A DNA stretch of 5,987 nt from Candidatus Schekmanbacteria bacterium (lineage in GTDB: Bacteria; Schekmanbacteria; GWA2-38-11; J061), in contig RFHX01000331.1 of assembly GCA_003695725.1 (NCBI GenBank), forward strand, positions 1 to 5,987, written 5' to 3'. A model generated the notes under the pieces. The model made no database searches. It was not told where the DNA came from and worked only from the letters and a program-made list of their open reading frames with translations. A program made the position numbers and the translations under genes. Positions 1-5,873 of this stretch are shown here, piece by piece. Within the stretch, counting starts at the first letter, position 1, and every line of letters starts with the position of its first letter.

Positions 1-1
1 A

Positions 2-112
2 ATCTATACACAGAAGGGCGGTATTTTGGCATTATCAAAAAAAGTTAATAATCTTTTAAAATGGCTTCCTCTGATTTATACTTCTCTTATATTAAATCAG
101 TATAAAAAATAA
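2..112 (+). CDS. 3' end of an unidentified gene, coupled to the transporter gene
   Basis: An open frame runs from the left edge to a TAA at 110-112 without interruption, giving the last 36 residues of a protein that begins outside the window. The visible end is hydrophobic and basic (GGILALSKK, then LLKWLPLIYTSLIL, ending NQYKK). It is not enough to name a family. The TAA overlaps the ATG of the next gene by one base (TAATG), and no Shine-Dalgarno sequence precedes that ATG. Both facts are typical of translational coupling inside an operon and are the main reason to believe this short frame is real. The hydrophobic stretch could be a membrane-associated tail. It could also be a chance open frame in AT-rich DNA, though 36 sense codons ending exactly at the next start makes that less likely. 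Confidence 0.5.
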   Translation: MYTQKGGILALSKKVNNLLKWLPLIYTSLILNQYKK

Positions 113-1251
113 TGAAGAATCTAAAAAATCGCGCCATATTAATTTTTGCTCTTGCGTCCTTTCTGAATGATTTTGGTTCAGATATAATTTATCCCTTGTG
201 GCCTCTTTATGTTACCGAAGTTTTGGGCGCTTCAATGATTGCTCTCGGTTTTTTAGATGGATTGGGAAATGCCCTTGTCTCTATATCACAGGGATTGTCG
301 GGTTATCTTTCAGATAAGATTCGGAGGCGAAAATTATTTATTTGGTCGGGCTACCTTATGGGGGCAATATCGCGAGTGGGATATTCCACGGCTTCATCTT
401 GGCAGTGGTTGATCCCTTATCGCGCATTAGACCGCGCCGGAAAGATAAGAGGGGCACCGCGAGACGCAATGATAGCTGATTTATCTTCAAAGCAGCAGAT
501 AGGTAGAAATTTTGGTTTTTTGAGGATGATGGATCATTTAGGAGCATTTCTCGGAGTTATTGCAGGAGTATTGCTCGTTGGCATTCTTGGCTACAGAAAA
601 CTCTTTTTTTTGGCGGCTTTCCCTTCACTTCTTTCACTTTTACTGATAGTTTTATTTATAAGTGAACAAAGAAAGGGCATTAATAGAAGGATAAAAATTT
701 CGTTTAAAGATTTTGATAAAAATTTTTATTTCCTACTGCTTTCTATATCCTTTTTTGCATTAGGTAATTTCAGCTATTCATTTCTTTTGTTGGCGGCAAG
801 AGGTGAAAACTTTAAAACCTCATCTATCCCTCTATTGTATCTTGTTTTTACATTTACAGCTTCAATAATGTCCCTGCCGATGGGAAGAATATCGGACAAA
901 TTTGGAAAAAAGGCAGTATTGCTATGGTCTTTTTTACTATTTATGATTTTATGTTTAGGATTCATTTTCGTCGGAGATGGAAAACTACTAATTCTTTTAC
1001 TTTTTATAATATATGGTTTTCACCTTGCCGCATTTGAGCCTTCGGTAAGGGCGCTGGCATCAAAAATTTCATCTGAAAAAATTCGTGCAACAGCTCTTGG
1101 CACTCTTCAAATGGGGATGGGATTATTGAGCTTGCCTGCTTCATTGATAGCAGGTTTTTTGTGGCAAACTTTTGGAAAGGAATATGTTTTCATATTTTCC
1201 TTAATTACGACTTTTGTGGCTATTGCAGGGCTCGCTTTTGTAAAAGAATGA
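112..1251 (+). CDS. Major facilitator superfamily (MFS) transporter
   Basis: A 379-residue inner-membrane permease with about twelve hydrophobic segments in two six-helix halves, joined by a basic loop near residues 185-205. Visible MFS signatures are the loop 2-3 motif (GYLSDKIRRRK, 64-74) and its counterpart in the second half (GRISDKFGKK, 258-267). The stretch 107-123 (DRAGKIRGAPRDAMIAD) and the following GRNFGFLRMMDHLGAFLG (131-148) resemble a widespread MFS subgroup usually written DRxGKGIRxAPRDALIAD. Here one residue, the Gly after GK, appears to be missing. The substrate cannot be read from sequence; efflux of a small molecule is a common role in this superfamily, and that is inference. 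The start overlaps the upstream stop (TAATG) and lacks a ribosome binding site, so it is probably translated by coupling. It converges with the methyltransferase gene across 43 bases. No strong hairpin terminator is seen there, only a T-run at 1258-1264. Confidence 0.9.
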   Translation: MKNLKNRAILIFALASFLNDFGSDIIYPLWPLYVTEVLGASMIALGFLDGLGNALVSISQGLSGYLSDKIRRRKLFIWSGYLMGAISRVGYSTASSWQWLIPYRALDRAGKIRGAPRDAMIADLSSKQQIGRNFGFLRMMDHLGAFLGVIAGVLLVGILGYRKLFFLAAFPSLLSLLLIVLFISEQRKGINRRIKISFKDFDKNFYFLLLSISFFALGNFSYSFLLLAARGENFKTSSIPLLYLVFTFTASIMSLPMGRISDKFGKKAVLLWSFLLFMILCLGFIFVGDGKLLILLLFIIYGFHLAAFEPSVRALASKISSEKIRATALGTLQMGMGLLSLPASLIAGFLWQTFGKEYVFIFSLITTFVAIAGLAFVKE

Positions 1252-1294
1252 CCAACTCTTTTTTTACAACGAGATAGGAAAGATAGAAGACGGC

Positions 1295-2347
1295 TTACTT
1301 CTCAGCATATAGAAAGCCCAAGTTTCTAAATTTACCGCTTATTCCTGTCAACGGCTTGTATCTTATTTTTTTAAAACCTGCCTCTTTGAGCCATTGCGTC
1401 ATTTCACCTCTTGACCGTGCATCTCCACCTTCAGTCTCAATCATCAAAGCAATTGAAAAAAGGACAGGGAAAAGAGGTGAAGTCCTGTCATCATTAATGA
1501 TTGATTCTTTCAGAATTATTGCTCCTCCTGAAGGCAGATAGTCGTAAGATTTCTTTATTATTTTTCTGCAGATTTTACTATCGTATCCATCGAGGACACC
1601 AGAAATGAGAATTATATCTGCTCCCTTTGGAAAATCATCTATCAGAATGTTTCCTTCAATTACCTTTACTTTTGTTCCTGCCTTATACTTTGAAATAACT
1701 TTCCTTGTGATTTTGCAGACAGGTGGAAAATCAAAAACAATTGCCTTCAGATTGGGATATTTTTTTACTGCAGTGATTGATAATATTCCTGACCCTCCTC
1801 CAAGGTCAAGGAGTGTATTGTATTTTGAAAAATCAAACTTTGATGCAAGTTCTTCTGCCGGTTTAATGCTGTAATTATGCTGTGCCATTATTGCTTTTTC
1901 AGCAATTTTTATGTTTTTTGAGATATTGCCAATGGTATCCTTTTGAGGACCAAATACAGGTTGAAATTTATTGCTCTTTATTACTTCTTCGAGATTTCCC
2001 CACTTGTCATAAAGGATATTGTTGTATGCCTTCATAAGGTCGCCGAGATATTCTTTTTTTCCTCTAATCAGGTATTTCTCAGAGACTTTGCTGTTGCTGT
2101 ATTTTCCCTTTTCATAATTGAGCAGACCGACAGCCACATTGCCATTCAGCAGACGCGTTGTTGACCTTACAGGAAGACGGCACATTTTGGCAATTTCTTT
2201 TGCCTGAAGCTTTTTCCTCCCAATCTTTGAAAAGATGTCAAATTCTACTGCGGCAAAGAGAATTTTTGAAAGATGAAATCCAGTGGCAATTTTGATAATC
2301 TCATCAGAATGAATGGATTTATCTGAAGACATTTTTTTAGATTTCAT
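1295..2347 (-). CDS. SAM-dependent methyltransferase, winged-helix O-methyltransferase type
   Basis: A 350-residue cytosolic protein with the two-part build of the Methyltransf_2/dimerisation family (plant caffeate OMT, bacterial BchU and CrtF, polyketide OMTs). Residues 16-95 form the N-terminal winged-helix dimerisation domain. The Rossmann domain starts at about 175, with SAM motif I DLGGGSG (181-187), the acidic strand end and following motif FDFPPV (205-210), a motif near EGNILIDDFP (231-240), and LPSGGAIILKE (271-281). The C-terminal GGDARSRGEMTQWLKEAGF (308-326) is also typical. The family's catalytic His, normally in an LHDW-like motif, is replaced: the sequence reads VLDGYDSKIC (251-260), with Asp253 at that place. 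The methyl acceptor is unknown. The ATG at 2347 is preceded by AGGA only two bases away, which is tight; Met6 is the alternative start but has no better site. It is transcribed away from the ferredoxin gene. Confidence 0.88.
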   Translation of the reverse strand: MKSKKMSSDKSIHSDEIIKIATGFHLSKILFAAVEFDIFSKIGRKKLQAKEIAKMCRLPVRSTTRLLNGNVAVGLLNYEKGKYSNSKVSEKYLIRGKKEYLGDLMKAYNNILYDKWGNLEEVIKSNKFQPVFGPQKDTIGNISKNIKIAEKAIMAQHNYSIKPAEELASKFDFSKYNTLLDLGGGSGILSITAVKKYPNLKAIVFDFPPVCKITRKVISKYKAGTKVKVIEGNILIDDFPKGADIILISGVLDGYDSKICRKIIKKSYDYLPSGGAIILKESIINDDRTSPLFPVLFSIALMIETEGGDARSRGEMTQWLKEAGFKKIRYKPLTGISGKFRNLGFLYAEK

Positions 2348-2458
2348 ATTCCTATTTTTAGAAATATTGGTTTTCTTGTCAAATTGGGAGATTTTCTAAT
2401 TTTTTATCGAAGCTCCTTTGCCAATATTTAACCGCCATAATCATATAATATAGATGCT

Positions 2459-2500
2459 TATGACATAAGTCATAGGAATTATTTTTATTTTTCATATTAT
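2459..2500 (+). promoter_or_regulatory. Predicted CRP/FNR-type operator and -10 box for the iron-sulfur genes
   Basis: The perfect palindrome TATGAC-ataa-GTCATA spans 2459-2474, centre 2466.5. Its half-site spacing (five core bases, four-base gap, five core bases) equals that of FNR-type sites (TTGAT-N4-ATCAA). A good -10 hexamer TATTAT lies at 2495-2500, predicting transcription from about 2507-2508. That puts the palindrome at about -41, the class II activator position, where it would replace the -35 box; no TTGACA-like -35 is visible at the proper distance. The leader would be about 29 bases with a ribosome site AAAGGA (2523-2528). An alternative is that the upstream TATAAT (2444-2449) is the real -10, in which case the palindrome lies just after the start point and would act as a repressor site. 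The identity of the regulator is inference. Confidence 0.55.
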
Positions 2501-2535
2501 GAAAATAGAAACAATTTATTGGAAAGGACAAGAAA

Positions 2536-3282
2536 ATGAAAAGAAAAATAGTTATAATCGATGAAGAAAAATGCACAGGTTGCGGTGACTGTATCCCAAA
2601 ATGTCATGAAGGCGCTCTTCAGATCATAGACGGCAAAGCTCGTTTGGTTGCAGAAAAATATTGTGATGGATTAGGAGATTGCCTTGGAAGCTGCTCTTTT
2701 GATGCTATAAGAGTAGAAGAGAGAGAGGTTTCAGAGGATTATGATGAGGAAGCAGTAAGAAAGCGTCTTGAAAGTATGGGAAAGAAGTATCGACCAAAAG
2801 TCAGGCAGAGAGACAGCAGAACGCACAATCATATGGGAGGAGGATGTCCATCAGCTGTTGCAAGAGAAATTACACGAAATGAAGAAACATCGCACTCATC
2901 AGAAGAGATAAAGGAAAATTCAGAGCTTAGGAATTGGCCTGTCCAGATTTCACTTGTTGCGCCGCAAGCGCCTTATTTCAATGATGCCCATTTATTGATT
3001 GCGGCTGATTGTGTGCCTTTTTCTTATGCGGGATTTCATAGAAGATTTTTGAAAGATAAGGTGCTGTTGATAGGATGTCCGAAGCTCGATGATGCGCAGT
3101 TCTATATGGAAAAGTTTACAGAGATATTCAAGAGGAATTCAATCAAAAAAATTACATTGGTTCATATGGAAGTTCCATGCTGTTTCGGAATGGAACAGAT
3201 AGTAAATAGCGCACTTGAAAAGTCAGGGAAAACCATACCGTTGGAAAAAGCCGTTGTATCGATTGAAGGAAAGATTTTATGA
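2536..3282 (+). CDS. Ferredoxin-like iron-sulfur protein with a cysteine-bearing C-terminal domain
   Basis: A 248-residue soluble redox protein. The N-terminal 60 residues are a bacterial ferredoxin fold. Cluster motif one is complete (C13, C16, C19, C23; KCTGCGDCIPKC). The second (CDGLGDCLGSC, 43-53) keeps C43, C49 and C53 but has Leu46 where the second Cys should be. From memory, CDGLG is a recurring form in this group of anaerobe ferredoxins rather than a new mutation. A charged linker (62-100) ends in THNHMGGGCPSA (96-107). The C-terminal domain (134-248, beginning NWPVQISLVAPQAP) carries isolated cysteines at C159, C181 and the pair C215-C216 (VPCCFG), possible ligands for a metal or another cluster. 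The start is supported by AAAGGA seven bases upstream. It precedes the AsrC-like reductase by 320 bases on the same strand, so a role as electron carrier to that enzyme is plausible but inferred. Confidence 0.88.
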   Translation: MKRKIVIIDEEKCTGCGDCIPKCHEGALQIIDGKARLVAEKYCDGLGDCLGSCSFDAIRVEEREVSEDYDEEAVRKRLESMGKKYRPKVRQRDSRTHNHMGGGCPSAVAREITRNEETSHSSEEIKENSELRNWPVQISLVAPQAPYFNDAHLLIAADCVPFSYAGFHRRFLKDKVLLIGCPKLDDAQFYMEKFTEIFKRNSIKKITLVHMEVPCCFGMEQIVNSALEKSGKTIPLEKAVVSIEGKIL

Positions 3283-3297
3283 TATCTACTCGAAATT

Positions 3298-3320
3298 ACA
3301 AAGGTTTCAAAGACCTTTGT
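3298..3320. repeat. Short hairpin just after the ferredoxin gene
   Basis: Arms ACAAAGGT (3298-3305) and ACCTTTGT (3313-3320) form a perfect 8-pair stem around a 7-base loop, starting 16 bases after the stop codon. The next bases (TGATATGCC) are not U-rich, so it looks more like an RNA-stabilising or processing hairpin than an intrinsic terminator. Confidence 0.55.
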
Positions 3321-3323
3321 TGA

Positions 3324-3393
3324 TATGCCTTCATCACAATCATCTTTGTTAATGATATCATTTTCCCCTATGCTGTGGATTGATGAAGGCATA
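3324..3393. repeat. 13-base inverted repeat with an inner 12-base palindrome
   Basis: The arms TATGCCTTCATCA (3324-3336) and TGATGAAGGCATA (3381-3393) are perfect reverse complements. After a two-base bulge (3337-3338) the stem can extend by three pairs (3339-3341 with 3378-3380). The enclosed loop holds AATGATATCATT (3351-3362), itself a perfect palindrome. The element could form a long RNA hairpin in a readthrough transcript, be a pair of protein-binding half sites, or be the relic of a small non-autonomous repeat. No target-site duplication is evident, so the mobile-element reading is not favoured. Confidence 0.7.
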
Positions 3394-3602
3394 GAGCTTT
3401 CAGATGGCTTGCATAAAATGAGATATTTTCAATGAAGACTTGTTGATATCTTTCATATAAATTTAAAATTCTTCCTACCCAAAGAGTTAAGAATATTCTT
3501 GATTTAGAAGGGCAAAAGTAATAAAAAATTTTCAAAGAAATTTCCCAACTATAACCATAATCATAAATATATTGTCTTTTTCTATTTAAAGGGAGGCAGG
3601 AG

Positions 3603-4604
3603 ATGTCAGCAGATAAATTTATTGAAGATAAGGAGCAAAAGGTTGTTATTGATGCAGAAATTGATGGAAAGAGCGGTGAGCTCGATTTTAATACTCTGAA
3701 ATCAGGAGGTGTAATCAAACAAAGGCAAAAAGAGCTTTTTACCGTTCGTCTTCGGTGTCCCGGCGGACGAGTCCCTGTTGACAGACTTGAAAAGATAGCT
3801 CAGATTGCAAAAAAGTACGGCGGCGATTATGTCCATATCTCTGTGCGCCAATCGATTGAGATTACCTATGTAAATTTTAAGGACCTTGGCAAATTGAAGG
3901 CAGAGCTTGATGCAATAGGACAGGAGATTGCCTCCTGCGGTCCTCGAGTAAGAGTGCCGACTGCCTGTGCAGGGTGTGAATATAATCCCAATGGACTTAC
4001 AAATGCTCAGGCAATGGCAGATATGGTAAACCGCCGTTTTTTTGGCAGAGAACTTAACCATAAGTTTAAGATTGCTTTTGCAGGATGTCCAATAGATTGC
4101 CCAAGGACGAATGAAATGGATCTGGGATTTCAGGGAGCAGTAAAACCTCTTTGGAATGAGGGTAGATGCACTGGTTGCCGTCTCTGTTCATTCACCTGCC
4201 TCGAGGGTGCAATTACAGCAGATAAGGATACAGGGCATCCCATTATAGACAAATCTAAATGCCTCCATTGTGGAGACTGTATCAGAACATGCCCCTCCGA
4301 TGCATGGGAAGAGGATATAAAGGGATGGAAGGTTAGAGTTGGAGGAAAACATGGGAGACATCCTCTTTGTGGCAGTAGAATTGCAGAATTTGTTACAGAT
4401 GAAGAAATCCCTTCTATTATAGAGAAAATCCTTGAATGGTATAAAACGAATGGCGAAGGGAAGGGGAGGAAAAGAATAGGCACGCTTCTTCTTCAAGATG
4501 GGGCATGGGAAGATTTTCTGAATTTTGTAAAACCGGTGCTTGGTAATAAAGCCGTAGATTCTCCGCCTCCGCCTCTACAGGTCGATGTGCATTTTGAAAG
4601 ATAG
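3603..4604 (+). CDS. AsrC-like siroheme sulfite reductase with inserted 2[4Fe-4S] ferredoxin domain
   Basis: A 333-residue cytosolic enzyme, close to the length of Salmonella AsrC, which reduces sulfite to sulfide. Order of parts: ferredoxin-like nitrite/sulfite reductase half-domain (about 45-105) with RLRCPGGRVP (49-58) and VRQSIEI (81-87); siroheme/cluster region with C122, C125 and then GCPIDC (C162, C166); an inserted ferredoxin with two full motifs (C189, C192, C195, C199 and C220, C223, C226, C230); then GWKVRVGGKHG (241-251), a segment shared with AsrC. Odd point: the first cysteine pair is CAGC (C-x2-C), not the usual C-x5-C, with Asn128 where the second Cys is expected. The Cys after GCPID (C166) fits the residue that would bridge cluster and siroheme. 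AsrA and AsrB are absent nearby, so electrons may come from the upstream ferredoxin-like protein. A strong ribosome site precedes the start. Nitrite or another substrate cannot be excluded. Confidence 0.85.
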   Translation: MSADKFIEDKEQKVVIDAEIDGKSGELDFNTLKSGGVIKQRQKELFTVRLRCPGGRVPVDRLEKIAQIAKKYGGDYVHISVRQSIEITYVNFKDLGKLKAELDAIGQEIASCGPRVRVPTACAGCEYNPNGLTNAQAMADMVNRRFFGRELNHKFKIAFAGCPIDCPRTNEMDLGFQGAVKPLWNEGRCTGCRLCSFTCLEGAITADKDTGHPIIDKSKCLHCGDCIRTCPSDAWEEDIKGWKVRVGGKHGRHPLCGSRIAEFVTDEEIPSIIEKILEWYKTNGEGKGRKRIGTLLLQDGAWEDFLNFVKPVLGNKAVDSPPPPLQVDVHFER

Positions 4605-4685
4605 TTTTTCCCAAATTTATCAAAATTCATTTTTCGTAACTGCCTTTGCTGATGAGAATTATTGTCTTATTCGACATTTAACTGC

Positions 4686-4720
4686 ACTGTCTTTTTAGTT
4701 GCCGGACAGTCTCTTTTCTT
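4686..4720 (+). terminator. Weak candidate terminator after the reductase gene
   Basis: Arms ACTGTC (4686-4691) and GACAGT (4705-4710) enclose a 13-base loop and are followed by CTCTTTTCTTTG, a U-rich tail on the plus strand. The stem is only six pairs, and the site lies about 80 bases after the stop codon, so this is a weak prediction. The rest of 4605-4822 shows no gene or other clear signal. Confidence 0.3.
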
Positions 4721-4822
4721 TGTTGTTTATTTCCCTCAATGGCTATGACCTGCCTTGATTAAGATATTCAGCATAATGGAGTTTAAACTATCAGCTCTAT
4801 TGGCAATATGACTTTCAGCCAC

Positions 4823-4856
4823 AAAAAAGCCCCTGATATATGAATTTATCAGGGGC
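4823..4856 (-). terminator. Strong intrinsic terminator of the PEP-CTERM gene
   Basis: Arms GCCCCTGATA (4829-4838) and TATCAGGGGC (4847-4856) are a perfect 10-pair inverted repeat with an 8-base loop. On the minus strand the stem is followed by six U residues (A-run 4823-4828 on the plus strand). It lies 38 bases beyond the stop codon of the minus-strand gene, the expected place for rho-independent termination. Confidence 0.92.
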
Positions 4857-4894
4857 AGATGAGTATGATGTATGTATGAGGCGGAGTTTCTTTT

Positions 4895-5728
4895 TTATAT
4901 TTTTCTTCCCGCAAAATACATACCAACAAGTCCAATTCCAATTAGCATAATAGTTGATGGTTCAGGCACAGGAGGGGTTGACCCGCCCATATTGTGTCCA
5001 ACATCGAGCCAATCATTATTGCAGTCAGGAGACCATTCCATAATTATGCTCGTATTTTTTCCCGGATTCCCGATTGCCGCCTTTGGAATAATTCCTTCGA
5101 TAACATAGGTTGCATAACCTCTTTCCACGACACCGGCGTCGTAATAAGCAAAATTTGAAACATCTCCAGTTTTTGTGCCTGTCCCAACATGCATATTGGT
5201 TTTCATATAGTGGCCTGAATCAGGGTATCCCATAGGATAACCGGCTCCTCCTTGGTCAAAAGTCCAAGTTGCGTCCTTCCAAATTTCACCCTGATTTGCA
5301 TCGTCGATAATTTCAATTCCATATTCCCGTAATGGACCATTGCCAATTTTCAAGCGAATATCTCCAGGACCAAAAATTCGTGTAGAAGGATATCCCCACA
5401 TATCACCCGGAAAGCCGTCTTCTCTCATCGATGTAACAATTGCAAAATAAACATCTGTGGCTGTATCATCTAAATACATTGCTTCAACATCGAATACTTC
5501 TGCATTATCCCATCCCGGAGGAGAAGGATGTATTCCTCCTGTATCCCAATTAGCAACGGAATAATCTGCCGAAGCAGGAGTCGGCACCCACGAATTGTCG
5601 AAATCTTGTCCACTTACGCTTAGTGTGATCCCGAAATGATCCTGCAAAATAGTTGCATTCGAAAATGAAAAAGAAAAGATAAAGATGCTCATAGTGAAAA
5701 AAAGTATAAGAAATTTTCTTTTATTCAT
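4895..5728 (-). CDS. Secreted PEP-CTERM sorting-domain protein
   Basis: A 277-residue exported protein with a Sec signal peptide (basic MNKRK, hydrophobic 6-20, likely cleavage after SNA at 25). Its C-terminus is a classic PEP-CTERM tripartite tag: VPEPST (254-259), a hydrophobic helix (260-273) and a short basic end (GRKI). Such tags are recognised by exosortase (EpsH family) in Gram-negative bacteria, with export to the surface or extracellular matrix; that is family knowledge. The central body (30-245) is rich in Gly, Asp, Trp and Tyr, looks beta-rich, and I do not recognise its fold. Near its end MEWSPDCNNDWL (230-241) resembles a C-G-N-D motif I recall in other PEP-CTERM proteins, here with Asn for Gly. 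Only one Cys (236) remains in the mature chain. A ribosome site GGGAGGG lies eight bases before the start. It is a single-gene unit, with its own promoter and terminator; no exosortase is in the window. Confidence 0.92.
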   Translation of the reverse strand: MNKRKFLILFFTMSIFIFSFSFSNATILQDHFGITLSVSGQDFDNSWVPTPASADYSVANWDTGGIHPSPPGWDNAEVFDVEAMYLDDTATDVYFAIVTSMREDGFPGDMWGYPSTRIFGPGDIRLKIGNGPLREYGIEIIDDANQGEIWKDATWTFDQGGAGYPMGYPDSGHYMKTNMHVGTGTKTGDVSNFAYYDAGVVERGYATYVIEGIIPKAAIGNPGKNTSIIMEWSPDCNNDWLDVGHNMGGSTPPVPEPSTIMLIGIGLVGMYFAGRKI

Positions 5729-5765
5729 AATATTAACCCTCCCTTTTCGTTTTGTTATTATATAT

Positions 5766-5781
5766 GCAATAAGTATGCCAA
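5766..5781 (-). promoter_or_regulatory. Sigma-54 (-24/-12) promoter of the PEP-CTERM gene
   Basis: Read on the minus strand, the sequence is TTGGCATACTTATTGC, matching the sigma-54 consensus YTGGCACG-N4-TTGC with the invariant GG and GC exactly ten bases apart; only the CG after TGGCA differs (TA). Transcription would start near 5754, leaving a leader of about 26 bases with the GGGAGGG ribosome site. Sigma-54 control agrees with the known pairing of PEP-CTERM systems with the PrsK/PrsR two-component pair, PrsR being a sigma-54 activator. Confidence 0.82.
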
Positions 5782-5873
5782 GAGATGAATAATTCTTATA
5801 ATCATTATTAACTCATTGTAATTCAATATAATTATAGTTTGAATGAAAGAAAATTCAAATTAAGAGTTAGATG

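Larger units (their letters stand above)
3283..3602 (+). other. Structured 320-base spacer between the two iron-sulfur genes
   Basis: No convincing gene lies here. The left half holds a small hairpin just after the stop codon (arms 3298-3305 and 3313-3320) and a longer inverted repeat (3324-3336 with 3381-3393). The loop of the longer repeat contains a 12-base perfect palindrome (3351-3362). TGATAT occurs at 3280, 3321, 3353 and 3444. The right half, 3456-3590, is plain AT-rich DNA with no strong promoter. TTGATT (3499-3504) and TAAAAA (3522-3527) are 17 bases apart but are weak matches. The ribosome site of the reductase gene ends the region: GGAGG at 3592-3596, six bases before the ATG. Neither hairpin is followed by a U-run, so neither is a standard terminator. 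Confidence 0.6.

Noticed and set aside
1239-1265. Possible terminator between the convergent transporter and methyltransferase genes (AAAAGA with TCTTTTTTT)
   Set aside because: The stem is short and made almost wholly of A-U pairs, so it would be unstable.
2355-2382. Minus-strand TTGACA (2382-2377) with TAAAAA (2360-2355) as promoter of the methyltransferase
   Set aside because: The -35 is perfect, but the -10 is weak and the start point would fall at about the ATG, leaving no leader; recorded only as a possibility.
3298-3320. Hairpin after the ferredoxin gene as an intrinsic terminator
   Set aside because: The stem is good but no U-run follows it on either strand.
3324-3393. Miniature transposable element reading of the inverted repeat
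   Set aside because: At 70 bases with no flanking target duplication and no second copy in the window, there is no direct support.
3368-3718. Minus-strand open frame of 116 codons across the spacer and the start of the reductase gene
   Set aside because: It overlaps the reductase start and its ribosome site, has no ribosome site of its own that I can see, and its composition is not protein-like.
4872-5108. Plus-strand open frame of 78 codons over the 3' end of the PEP-CTERM gene
   Set aside because: It lies entirely antisense to a well-supported gene and its terminator region, and the predicted peptide has no recognisable features.
5838-5859. Inverted repeat TTTGAAT-N8-ATTCAAA upstream of the PEP-CTERM gene
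   Set aside because: A 7-base AT-rich dyad with no spacing relation to the promoter; chance is likely.
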